Origin: Bacteroidales bacterium UBA1797
GTDB taxonomy: Bacteria > Bacteroidota > Bacteroidia > Bacteroidales > VadinHA17
Assembly (NCBI GenBank): GCA_002319885.1
Contig: DCFT01000170.1
Coordinates: 16,024 to 31,316, forward strand
Length of the DNA stretch: 15,293 bases
Direction: 5' to 3'
Each line of letters opens with the position of its first letter. The stretch's first letter is position 1. A program made the position numbers and the translations under genes. The notes below the pieces were generated by a model. It was given only the letters and a program-made list of their open reading frames with translations. It did no database searches and was not told where the DNA came from. Shown here in pieces: positions 7,926-14,298 of the stretch.

Positions 7926-7949
7926 TCAGATTATCTAGCTAACAATATA

Positions 7950-9344
7950 ATGACTTCAAAACCAACCATCCCTAAAGGAACCCGTGATTTTTCAACGGCT
8001 GAAATGCTGAAACGCGAATATATATTTGAGAATATCAAACAGGTTTTCAGACTCTATAGCTTTCAGCCTATTGAAACTCCCGCAATGGAGAATCTTTCGA
8101 CATTACTTGGAAAATATGGGGAAGAAGGAGATAAACTTTTATTCAGGATCCTTAATTCAGGCGATTTTCTGTCTTCACTGAACGACGATGACCTCTTGAA
8201 AAGAGAGTATGGGAAACTATCTTCCAGGATCTGTGAAAAAGGTCTGAGATATGATCTTACAGTTCCATTCGCTCGTTATGTGGTGCAACATCGCGATGAA
8301 ATTGTCTTTCCCTTTAAAAGATACCAGATGCAACCGGTCTGGAGAGCTGACAGACCTCAAAAAGGCAGATATCGCGAATTTTTTCAATGCGATGTTGATG
8401 TAATAGGAAGTGATTCATTATTAAATGAATACGAACTGATAAAGATCATCGATGAGATATTTAAAAAACTTGGAATTTCAACAGTTATCAAGATTAATAA
8501 TAGGAAGGTACTTGCCGGAATCGCGGAATATATAGGCGAAGCTGACAGAATTATTGATATAACTGTAGCGATTGATAAAATTGATAAGATTGGCATAGGG
8601 AGCGTGAATTCTGAACTGAGCAGCAAGGGATTACCTGATAAAGCGATCTCTGGTCTGCAGCCCTTTCTGGAGCTTAACGGAAGTACTTCAGAAAAACTTG
8701 CGAAACTTGGCAAATTATTATCTGAATCTGAAACAGGGATGAAAGGGATTACCGAACTTGGGACCCTTTTTGGCTATATTGAAAACACCTCGTTAAAATG
8801 CGACGTTGAACTTGATCTCACACTGGCCAGGGGACTGAATTATTACACCGGAGCTATAATAGAAGTAAAATCGAAGGATGTCCCAATCGGAAGCATTTGC
8901 GGTGGAGGACGTTATGATAATCTTACCGGGGTTTTCGGAATGGAAGGCGTATCGGGTGTAGGTATTTCTTTTGGCGCCGACAGGATATACGATGTAATGA
9001 ACCAGCTAAATCTTTTTGATGATCTGAAGGGATCTGCCACTGAGGTCCTTATTGCCAATTTCGGAGAAATAGAAACAGATTATGCTTTAAAGATTCTTGA
9101 TCAGCTTCATGGCCTGAATATAAAGTCAGAACTTTATCCCGATCCGGCAAAGCTTAAAAAACAGTTCTCTTATGCTGATGCCAAAAAGATACCTTTTATT
9201 ATTATAGCGGGAGAAGATGAGATACTTAAAAATAGCGTCACAATAAAAACGATGTCTACAGGGGAACAGAAAAATTTACCTCTTGATGAATTCAGTACCT
9301 TCTTCTTATCTGATACGCCTAAATCCCCAAATGGGAACATTTGA
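7950..9344 (+). CDS. hisS: histidine--tRNA ligase
   Basis: This is a 464-residue class II aminoacyl-tRNA synthetase that charges tRNA-His in the cytosol. The N-terminus PKGTRDF (about 8-14) is the usual HisRS opening. Motif 2 is visible in QMQPVWRADRPQKGRYREF (126-144). The histidine-specific motif reads LARGLNYYTG (292-301), with Asn where E. coli has Asp, followed by CGGGRYDNL (317-325). Motif 3 is GVGISFGADRIYDVM (336-350). The C-terminal anticodon-binding domain (about 365-455) is present (VLIANFGEIE, FIIIAGEDE). It is slightly longer than E. coli HisS (424), with an insert-like segment around residues 65-95. The start at 7950 gives the expected N-terminus; the frame extends to 7869, but the promoter match at 7895-7925 argues against that. 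The gene is flanked on both sides by related repeat elements. Confidence 0.97.
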   Translation: MTSKPTIPKGTRDFSTAEMLKREYIFENIKQVFRLYSFQPIETPAMENLSTLLGKYGEEGDKLLFRILNSGDFLSSLNDDDLLKREYGKLSSRICEKGLRYDLTVPFARYVVQHRDEIVFPFKRYQMQPVWRADRPQKGRYREFFQCDVDVIGSDSLLNEYELIKIIDEIFKKLGISTVIKINNRKVLAGIAEYIGEADRIIDITVAIDKIDKIGIGSVNSELSSKGLPDKAISGLQPFLELNGSTSEKLAKLGKLLSESETGMKGITELGTLFGYIENTSLKCDVELDLTLARGLNYYTGAIIEVKSKDVPIGSICGGGRYDNLTGVFGMEGVSGVGISFGADRIYDVMNQLNLFDDLKGSATEVLIANFGEIETDYALKILDQLHGLNIKSELYPDPAKLKKQFSYADAKKIPFIIIAGEDEILKNSVTIKTMSTGEQKNLPLDEFSTFFLSDTPKSPNGNI

Positions 9345-9395
9345 GCTACTGGCCTATCAGAAAAGATAAATAGCTCATAATTAAGCCTTTGTAGG

Positions 9396-9440
9396 TTATC
9401 CCCCGTTGGGCATAGCTATCAACTTAAGCTTCGGGGATAA
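9396..9440. repeat. inverted repeat TTATCCCC...GGGGATAA
   Basis: TTATCCCCCG (9396-9405) and CGGGGATAA (9432-9440) are inverted copies apart from one extra C, enclosing a 26-bp centre that contains CATAGCTATC. The centre shares TAGCTATC with the palindrome at 9529-9548, so it may be a member of a dispersed intergenic repeat family. It could also form a hairpin downstream of hisS, but no T-run follows. Confidence 0.5.
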
Positions 9441-9528
9441 ATGAAAAACTGGATAAAAAGTTTGGGGCTGTTGAAAAAGTCGAAGCTTCTACTTTATCTT
9501 TCTCTGTGTAACTCTGTGTATTCTCTGT

Positions 9529-9548
9529 GTCCCGATAGCTATCGGGAC
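9529..9548. repeat. 20-bp perfect palindrome centred on AGCT
   Basis: TCCCGATAGCTATCGGGA (9530-9547) plus flanking G and C forms a 20-bp perfect palindrome. It sits between two CTCTGTG units whose spacing is otherwise 10-11 bp, so it looks like an insertion into the left arm of the larger repeat. Confidence 0.65.
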
Positions 9549-9604
9549 TCTGTGTAACAATAAGCTAAGAACTTACACAGAGGACACAGAGGTGGCACAA
9601 CTTA

Positions 9605-9619
9605 TCCCGCAAAGCGGGA
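9605..9619. repeat. 15-bp hairpin TCCCGC-AAA-GCGGGA
   Basis: A perfect 6-bp stem with an AAA loop interrupts the right arm of the repeat unit between CACAGAG copies at 9585 and 9626, where the spacing jumps to 41 bp. It is GC-rich, unlike its surroundings, and starts with the same TCCCG as the palindrome at 9530. Confidence 0.55.
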
Positions 9620-9654
9620 GAGTTTCACAGAGGACTTTTTCAACAGCCCCGTAT

Positions 9655-9736
9655 ATGCAATATAAATTGCATGGTTCTTAAGAAGCCGGATATCTTTAAA
9701 TAAGGAAAAGCCTCCTCTCTGTTATCCTCCGGCTTC
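9655..9736 (-). terminator. tentative transcript-end hairpins after the sigma/anti-sigma/Spy operon
   Basis: Just past the stop of the Spy-like gene (minus strand), GAAGCCGGA (9682-9690) pairs perfectly with TCCGGCTTC (9728-9736). A register with an extra GGATA/TATCC pairing is also possible. A second perfect hairpin ATGCAAT-ATAA-ATTGCAT lies at 9655-9672. The position suits a transcript end, but the first loop is long (37 bases) and there is no strong T-run, so this is not a textbook intrinsic terminator. Confidence 0.3.
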
Positions 9737-9741
9737 ATCGG

Positions 9742-10206
9742 CTAAAAATTACGACCTGGTCTTACTTTCTGCTGCTGCCTTACATTCTGCAATTCATTGA
9801 GAAGTTGTATTTTATACTGATTTTCTGCCTGGTAATACCTTATTACTTTTGCAGGAGGTAAGATCTCTTTCAGTTTTTTGTGAAATGAAACTGCGAGATT
9901 TGTCTCCCTGACCAGGCAATCAACATATTTGTCACCCATTTCTGTAAGCTGAACATCACTCAGTGTGCTTTCGTTTAAATTGAAATTCCGGTTAAGTTTC
10001 AGCTTATCACGTTGTATGAGATTCCTTTGGCTCTGATATTCATCATAGACAGGCCAGAATTTTTCCGCTTCATCTGAAGTCAGATTCAGTTTTTTTGTAA
10101 AGAATCCAATCTTATAATTGTTAAGTTTTTCCAGATTTGATTCCTGTGCGCTGGATCGCAACGCAGGAAGCCCTATCATCAGAACTAAAATAAGGAATCT
10201 TTTCAT
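9742..10206 (-). CDS. Spy/CpxP-like periplasmic protein
   Basis: This 154-residue protein has a signal peptide (MKRFLILVLMIGLPALRSSA, then QES) and a mature part that is almost entirely charged helix. The segment FFTKKLNLTSDEAEKFWPVYDEYQ (about 34-57, given in part as LNLTSDEAEKFWPVYDEYQ) is the pattern seen in Spy/CpxP/zinc-resistance-associated relatives in Bacteroidota. A second helical segment around LKEILPPAKVIRYYQAENQ ends near the basic C-terminus QQQKVRPGRNF. Family members act as periplasmic chaperones or stress/metal sensors. The ATG at 10206 begins a clean signal peptide; an earlier in-frame ATG (10239) would overlap the upstream gene by 23 bp. It is the third gene behind the ECF sigma and the membrane protein, starting 10 bp after the latter, so it is probably part of the sensing loop or its output. 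Confidence 0.85.
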   Translation of the reverse strand: MKRFLILVLMIGLPALRSSAQESNLEKLNNYKIGFFTKKLNLTSDEAEKFWPVYDEYQSQRNLIQRDKLKLNRNFNLNESTLSDVQLTEMGDKYVDCLVRETNLAVSFHKKLKEILPPAKVIRYYQAENQYKIQLLNELQNVRQQQKVRPGRNF

Positions 10207-10216
10207 GACATTGAAA

Positions 10217-10639
10217 TTATAGTTGTTCATAAATATCATTTAAATCCACATTATTAAGCAGGAGATAATTAATTATATCTTTCTTGCTAACATCAGGTAC
10301 TTCGACGGAGAGATTGAGCGATGATGCACTTTCTTCAAGTGTTGAAATATCGATATCATTTATATATTCATCAGGGTTTATTTCATGAAGGACTTCTGAT
10401 ACCTGGGAATTAGTCTTATCAGGTGTAAAAATCTTAATGGCAGTATAACCGGCAACAATAAGCCCTGCTACAGAAGCTGCTATCAGCATGCTGGTCCTGA
10501 ATCTGGAATATATACTTACCTTTTTTAATTCCTGACCATGGTCAGCTGTTGCAGATATAATTTTCCTGTTAACCTCTTCAAAATAGTTTTCAGGTACTTT
10601 AAAAGGACTTTTATCTTTTATGTCATTTAATCTTTTCAT
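10217..10639 (-). CDS. single-pass membrane protein, probable anti-sigma factor
   Basis: This 140-residue protein has a cytoplasmic N-terminus of about 48 residues, one transmembrane segment (about 49-71, TSMLIAASVAGLIVAGYTAIKIF) and an acidic periplasmic part. The N-terminal motif SPFKVPENYFEE is common in small Bacteroidota membrane proteins encoded directly after ECF sigma genes. The order sigma, membrane protein, periplasmic protein and the topology suggest that it holds the sigma factor at the membrane and is released by an envelope signal. It lacks the HxxxCxxC motif of ZAS-type anti-sigma factors, so the role rests on position and topology. It starts 32 bp after the sigma gene stop. 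Confidence 0.75.
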   Translation of the reverse strand: MKRLNDIKDKSPFKVPENYFEEVNRKIISATADHGQELKKVSIYSRFRTSMLIAASVAGLIVAGYTAIKIFTPDKTNSQVSEVLHEINPDEYINDIDISTLEESASSLNLSVEVPDVSKKDIINYLLLNNVDLNDIYEQL

Positions 10640-10671
10640 CGTTTATTTAGATATTTAATAATCAGTAAGGT

Positions 10672-11217
10672 TTAATCACTGGTTAAAGATTTTTCAATTT
10701 TCTTTACTGCGTGGTGATAAGACGCTTTAAGAGCGCCTTCTGAGGTCTTCAAAACTTTACTCATTTCCTCATATGTCATTTCGTCAAAATACTTCAGATT
10801 AAAAACTATACGTTGTTTATCAGGCAATAATAATATTGCGTTTTGAAGCTTTAATTGGGCTTCATCTCCATCAAACCATGAACTGCCTTCAACGGAACTG
10901 GCAAAATAGCTTTCCATATCGTCGATTGAGACTGCTGCATTTCTCTTTCTTTTATTAATTAATGCTAATGCCTCGTTTGTTGCAATTGTATAAAGCCAGG
11001 TATATAATGAACTTTCACTCCTGAAATTGCCTATGTTTTTCCACACGCTGATAAAGGTATTCTGTAGCGCATCATCTGCATCTTCGTGAAGTATTACCAG
11101 CCTGCGGATATGCCAGTAGAGCTTCTGACTGTATTTCTCTACCAAAAGCCGGAAACCGCTATTCAGATCTGCCTTTAGTAAGTCAGATATATTATCGTCG
11201 GGCCGAATAGTATTCAA
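10672..11217 (-). CDS. ECF-family RNA polymerase sigma factor (TTG start)
   Basis: This 181-residue sigma-70 family factor of the ECF type has only regions 2 and 4. Region 2 (about 22-93) contains DADDALQNTFISVWKNIGNF (46-65) and the WLYTIATNEALALINKRKR stretch typical of region 2.3-2.4. Region 4 (about 122-175) reads LPDKQRIVFNLKYFDEMTYEEMSKVLKTSEGALK in part, with the helix-turn-helix near 148-170. The only start giving a full-length protein is TTG at 11217, preceded by AGGA on the coding strand at a good distance; an upstream stop in frame near 11263-11265 excludes a longer form. It heads a three-gene operon with a probable anti-sigma factor and a Spy-like protein and is divergent from ychF. 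Control is probably autoregulatory through repeats in the shared upstream region. Confidence 0.93.
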   Translation of the reverse strand: MNTIRPDDNISDLLKADLNSGFRLLVEKYSQKLYWHIRRLVILHEDADDALQNTFISVWKNIGNFRSESSLYTWLYTIATNEALALINKRKRNAAVSIDDMESYFASSVEGSSWFDGDEAQLKLQNAILLLPDKQRIVFNLKYFDEMTYEEMSKVLKTSEGALKASYHHAVKKIEKSLTSD

Positions 11218-11263
11218 TTTAAATCCTGATTTTCTACTTAGATAGTAAAAAACTTCAAACGTT

Positions 11264-11271
11264 TAAAGATA
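11264..11271 (-). promoter_or_regulatory. weak -7-like box TATCTTTA for the sigma-factor operon
   Basis: On the minus strand TATCTTTA matches TAnnTTTG at seven of eight positions and lies about 47 bp before the TTG start. No TTTG is seen at the right distance upstream. Instead an AAGTACTT palindrome (11281-11288) occupies the upstream spacer. An ECF-dependent promoter would have a different and unknown consensus. Confidence 0.25.
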
Positions 11272-11280
11272 GTAACTAAA

Positions 11281-11382
11281 AAGTACTTAAAGTGAGCTAG
11301 AGTTTTGAGTACTTAAGGTAAATCCTAACGAAATTTAGTATACCAATAATAATACTAAGTACTTTCGGCACTTCAGGCACTT
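11281..11382. promoter_or_regulatory. repeat-rich divergent control region between the sigma operon and ychF
   Basis: AGTACTT occurs at 11282, 11308 and 11358 (two of them as the palindrome AAGTACTT, 11281-11288 and 11357-11364), with starts 26 and 50 bp apart. The third copy runs into two GGCACTT units at 11367 and 11376, nine bp apart. Between them lies a perfect 7-bp inverted repeat TTAGTAT (11335-11341) / ATACTAA (11352-11358) with a 10-bp spacer. The density of short repeats in non-coding sequence suggests regulator binding sites, but no regulator can be named. Confidence 0.4.
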
Positions 11383-11393
11383 TAAACTCAATT

Positions 11394-11425
11394 CTTGAAT
11401 TATCCCCGGAATTATGATAAATTTG
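11394..11425 (+). promoter_or_regulatory. candidate promoter for ychF
   Basis: CTTG (11394-11397), 20 bp, then TAAATTTG (11418-11425), an exact TAnnTTTG match with correct spacing. Transcription would start near 11431, about 22 bp before the ATG at 11453. It could also drive the M14 peptidase gene just downstream. Confidence 0.55.
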
Positions 11426-11452
11426 CTGCAAATCAATTAATCCGGATTATAA

Positions 11453-12550
11453 ATGGCTCTTCAATGTGGAATTATTGGGATAACCAATGTTGGCAAAACA
11501 ACAATTTTTAACTGCATCTCCAATACCAAAGGGGAAACTAATGCATTTGCATTCAGTGCTACAAAATCGAATATGGGAGTTGTGCAAGTCCCTGACCCCA
11601 GGTTATATGAACTGGAAAAACATCAGGTTACTAAAAGAATCGTACATACCACCGTTGAGATTGTTGATATCCCGGGATTGGCAAAAGGTTCAAATAAGGG
11701 GGAAGGTGTGGGTAATAAATTTCTGGGCGATATAAGAAACACCGATGCACTGATTCATGTTCTGCGATGCTTTGATAATGAGGCGCTACCGCATATAGAC
11801 GGATCGGTTGACCCTGTCCGTGACCTTGAAACTATCGACCTTGAATTGCAGGTAAAGGATCTGGAATCAGTTGAAAAAAAGATAGAGCGTCTTGGAAGAG
11901 CTGCTAAAGCGGGAGATAAAGATGCCAAACATGGGGCAGAGATCCTGAATCTTTATCGGGAGCACTTCGAAGAATTTAAGAATGCGAGAACGCTGGAAGT
12001 GAAGGAAGCAGACAAAAAATATGTGGATGATCTCTTTCTGCTGACGATGAAACCAGTGATATACGTGTGTAATGTTGATGAAAAATCTGCGATTGCAGGT
12101 AATAAATACGTGGAAAAAGTTAAGGAATACTTTAAGGGCAGTAATGTTGAAATTCTGGTAATAGCCGGGGAAACTGAAGCTGAAATAGCTGAATTGGAAA
12201 GTAATGAGGACCGCATGGCTTTTCTTAAAGACGCCGGACTCGCTGAACCTGGTGTGGATAAGCTGGTGAGAGCTGCATATAAAATGTTGAATTTACAGAC
12301 ATTCTTTACAGTGGGAGAAATGGAGATCAGGGCATGGACTATTAAAACCGGGATGACAGCACCTCAGGCAGCTGGTGTGATTCATAGCGATCTGGAGAGA
12401 GGCTTTATAAGAGCTGAGGTTATGAAATATCACGACTTCGTTTCACTGGGATCAGAGCATGCCTGTAAAGAAGCCGGGAAATTTTACATTGAAGGAAAGA
12501 ACTATATTGTAGATGATGGAGATATCCTTCATATAAGGTTCAACGTATAG
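11453..12550 (+). CDS. ychF: YchF/Ola1-family ribosome-associated ATPase
   Basis: This 365-residue P-loop NTPase of the Obg-related YchF family (E. coli YchF is 363) is ribosome-associated, hydrolyses ATP in preference to GTP, and is linked to stress and translation control. G1 reads GITNVGKT (9-16), G3 DIPGLAKG (72-79), and the G4-position motif NVDE (207-210) is the variant that fits ATP use. A coiled-coil region (about 130-180) and a C-terminal TGS domain (about 282-364, including RAWTIKTGMTAPQAAGVIH) complete the family layout. The region after G1 reads AFAFSATKSNMGVV, where most YchF proteins have NFPFCTIEPN-like wording, so this is a divergent form, probably clade-specific. The start matches the family N-terminus (MALQCGIIG). 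The next gene begins 7 bp later. Confidence 0.95.
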   Translation: MALQCGIIGITNVGKTTIFNCISNTKGETNAFAFSATKSNMGVVQVPDPRLYELEKHQVTKRIVHTTVEIVDIPGLAKGSNKGEGVGNKFLGDIRNTDALIHVLRCFDNEALPHIDGSVDPVRDLETIDLELQVKDLESVEKKIERLGRAAKAGDKDAKHGAEILNLYREHFEEFKNARTLEVKEADKKYVDDLFLLTMKPVIYVCNVDEKSAIAGNKYVEKVKEYFKGSNVEILVIAGETEAEIAELESNEDRMAFLKDAGLAEPGVDKLVRAAYKMLNLQTFFTVGEMEIRAWTIKTGMTAPQAAGVIHSDLERGFIRAEVMKYHDFVSLGSEHACKEAGKFYIEGKNYIVDDGDILHIRFNV

Positions 12551-12557
12551 AAGAATT

Positions 12558-14258
12558 ATGTCAAGGCGATTCCTGATATTATTTTTTACTACAGTTTTTC
12601 CGGCATTGAGTTGTTTCTCACAGACAATAAGTTCTGATGATCAATTACGGCAGATGATGCTTCAATATGGTCAGGCTGAAGTTATAGTTCCATATTCAGA
12701 TAAAAAGTCAATTGATATACTTGCAAAAAATGTTTCCATCTTATCTGTAAAAGATAATGTTGTCTATGTTAGTCTGTCTCCTGTTACAATTGAGTGGTTT
12801 ATCGCTCAAAAGTATGATTATAAGATAGTAACTAAGATTTCTCAAAAGGCTTTATTTTCGGTCGGAAGTGTGAGTCAGGCTATGGAATGGGATGTTTATC
12901 CCACTCTTTCCCAGTATGATTCTATTATGTTGGGTTTTACAAAACTCTACCCGTCGTTATGCCGGCTTGATACAATCGGAACAAGCATAAGAGGGAAACT
13001 GGTGCTTGCACTTAAAATTTCGGACAATCCGGATATTGACGGAAGCAGGCCTGCGGTTTTTTACTCCTCAACCATTCATGGTGATGAACCTGCAGGGTAT
13101 GTTCTTATGCTTCATCTTGCCGACTACCTTCTAAAAAATTATTCACTCAACAACCGTGTAAAAAATCTCGTGGATAATCTGGAAATATGGATTAATCCGC
13201 TTGCCAACCCCGACGGTACTTACAATCATGGTGATACCATTAATTCGCCTACCCGTTACAATGCAAATGGCTATGATCTTAACAGGAATTTTCCCGATCC
13301 GATAACTCCTAATACTATTAAACAGAAGGAAACTATTGACATGATGAAATTTATGAGGAAGCATAAGTTTGTTCTTTCTGCGAATTTTCATACAGGAGAG
13401 GAGGTGGTTAATTATCCGTGGGACAGGTGGGAGAGATTACATGCCGATAACGACTGGTTTAAAAGTATAAGCAGGCAATACACAGATACTGTGCATTTTA
13501 ATTCTGTTTCAGGCTATATGACTTTTCTGGATAATGGAATTACGAATGGTTACCAGTGGTACTCGGTCTATGGAGGCAGACAGGATTTTATTACATGGGA
13601 GCTTCAGGGGCGTGAAGTGACGATCGAGCTTGATAATGAATCCGTTACTCCTGCAGACCGCCTTCCGTTGTTATGGCAGTATAACTGGCACTCATTTATA
13701 GGATATCTTGAAAATGCCTTATACGGGATTCATGGATCAGTAATAGATGTAAACACTCATGCTCCGGTGCCTGCAAAAGTTTTCATAATCGGTCACGACG
13801 AAGACAGTTCTCAGGTCTATTCCGATACACTTACCGGCAGTTTTGAGAGATTCCTTTATCCAGGTTCATGGAATCTTACCTTTTCGGCTACCGGCTATCA
13901 CGATACGACTATTTTTAATGTCAATGTGGTTTTGGGCCAAAGAACCGATCTGATCGTAGGTATGTCACTGCTTCCTACTGTTACTGATTCAGTAAAGTCA
14001 TCAATTCAGTTGCTTTTATATCCCAACCCCTCAAGAAACAATATTAATGTAGTTATACCTGAAACAGGTTCCGGTATAATGAATGTCAGGATTATTAATC
14101 TGACTGGTATGCTGGTTGATAACTACAATACTGAAATTATTCAGGGTATTCCAACCGTCATTAATGTTAAATTTTTATCACCAGGTATTTATACCATTAT
14201 TTTAACCGACTCGATCAGCAAAAAATCTTACCGGGGAAGGTTCGTGGTTACTAATTAA
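12558..14258 (+). CDS. secreted M14 zinc carboxypeptidase with T9SS type A sorting domain
   Basis: This 566-residue exported metallopeptidase has a signal peptide (1-22, ending CFSQ) and a pro-region-like segment (about 24-110). The M14 catalytic domain (about 113-385) has zinc ligands H174 and E177 in STIHGDEPAG, substrate-binding NRNF (242-245), third ligand H278 in ANFHTGEE, and probable catalytic E357 in VTIELDNE. A carboxypeptidase-regulatory-like beta domain follows (about 389-470; IHGSVIDVNTHAPVPAKVF). The C-terminal about 80 residues (LLYPNPSRNNINVVI ... SPGIYTIILTD) are a type A T9SS sorting domain. It is therefore predicted to cross the outer membrane by type IX secretion and remain cell-surface attached or be released, removing C-terminal residues from peptides or processing cell-wall peptides; substrate preference cannot be read. 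It begins 7 bp after ychF and may share its transcript. Confidence 0.94.
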   Translation: MSRRFLILFFTTVFPALSCFSQTISSDDQLRQMMLQYGQAEVIVPYSDKKSIDILAKNVSILSVKDNVVYVSLSPVTIEWFIAQKYDYKIVTKISQKALFSVGSVSQAMEWDVYPTLSQYDSIMLGFTKLYPSLCRLDTIGTSIRGKLVLALKISDNPDIDGSRPAVFYSSTIHGDEPAGYVLMLHLADYLLKNYSLNNRVKNLVDNLEIWINPLANPDGTYNHGDTINSPTRYNANGYDLNRNFPDPITPNTIKQKETIDMMKFMRKHKFVLSANFHTGEEVVNYPWDRWERLHADNDWFKSISRQYTDTVHFNSVSGYMTFLDNGITNGYQWYSVYGGRQDFITWELQGREVTIELDNESVTPADRLPLLWQYNWHSFIGYLENALYGIHGSVIDVNTHAPVPAKVFIIGHDEDSSQVYSDTLTGSFERFLYPGSWNLTFSATGYHDTTIFNVNVVLGQRTDLIVGMSLLPTVTDSVKSSIQLLLYPNPSRNNINVVIPETGSGIMNVRIINLTGMLVDNYNTEIIQGIPTVINVKFLSPGIYTIILTDSISKKSYRGRFVVTN

Positions 14259-14267
14259 TCTTCTTCC

Positions 14268-14298
14268 TTTGGTTCTCTTATTAAAACAAGTATTTTTG
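14268..14298 (+). promoter_or_regulatory. consensus Bacteroidota promoter for the phosphatase-family gene
   Basis: TTTG (14268-14271), 19 bp, then TATTTTTG (14291-14298): both elements and the spacing match TTTG-N19-TAnnTTTG exactly. Transcription would start near 14305, leaving a leader of about 75 bases before the ATG at 14381. An inverted repeat straddles the -7 box (14280-14332). Confidence 0.65.

Larger units (their letters stand above)
7637..7949. other. 313-bp intergenic region between ppk2 and hisS
   Basis: This region holds a CTCTGTG/CACAGAG inverted-repeat element (7728-7811), a small perfect hairpin GCCACA-ATTC-TGTGGC (7711-7726) beside it, and a likely hisS promoter (7895-7925). 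A 7-bp inverted repeat TGCAGGA/TCCTGCA (7640-7646 and 7684-7690) has a 37-bp loop and no T-run, so it is not called a terminator. No coding sequence is supported here. Confidence 0.7.
9464..9650. mobile_element. MITE-like element with perfect 18-bp terminal inverted repeats, containing CTCTGTG repeat copy B
   Basis: GGGGCTGTTGAAAAAGTC (9464-9481) and its exact reverse complement (9633-9650) bound a 187-bp unit with no coding capacity. Inside, CTCTGTG occurs at 9502, 9512, 9523 and 9548, and CACAGAG at 9576, 9585 and 9626. The centre TAACAA...AAGAACTTACAC matches copy A upstream of hisS. Two further palindromes interrupt the arms (9529-9548 and 9605-9619). No clear target-site duplication flanks the ends. 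The size and ends fit a non-autonomous transposable unit, but no related transposase is in the window. Confidence 0.6.
9345..9741. other. 397-bp repeat-rich intergenic region after hisS
   Basis: No coding sequence is supported. From left to right it holds a 7-bp inverted repeat TGAGCTA/TAGCTCA starting in the hisS stop (9342-9377), a TTATCCCC/GGGGATAA repeat (9396-9440), a MITE-like unit (9464-9650) with nested palindromes, a short AT-rich hairpin (9655-9672), and a 9-bp inverted repeat next to the end of the minus-strand operon (9682-9736). hisS and the Spy-like gene converge on this region. Confidence 0.7.

Noticed and set aside
7869..7949. 81-bp upstream extension of hisS
   Set aside because: HisRS proteins begin near the PKGTRDF motif, and a promoter match falls inside the extension.
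9342..9377. Terminator for hisS from the TGAGCTA/TAGCTCA inverted repeat
   Set aside because: The stem is only 7 bp with a 22-bp loop and no following T-run.
9455..9660. Target-site duplication around the 18-bp terminal repeats
   Set aside because: The flanks (AAAAGTTT on the left, GTATATGC on the right) share no convincing direct repeat.
10207..10239. Longer start for the Spy-like gene
   Set aside because: It overlaps the preceding gene and places an odd polar stretch before a normal signal peptide.
11953..12216. Serine-rich open frame opposite ychF
   Set aside because: Its composition is that expected from reading a conserved gene backwards; no independent support.
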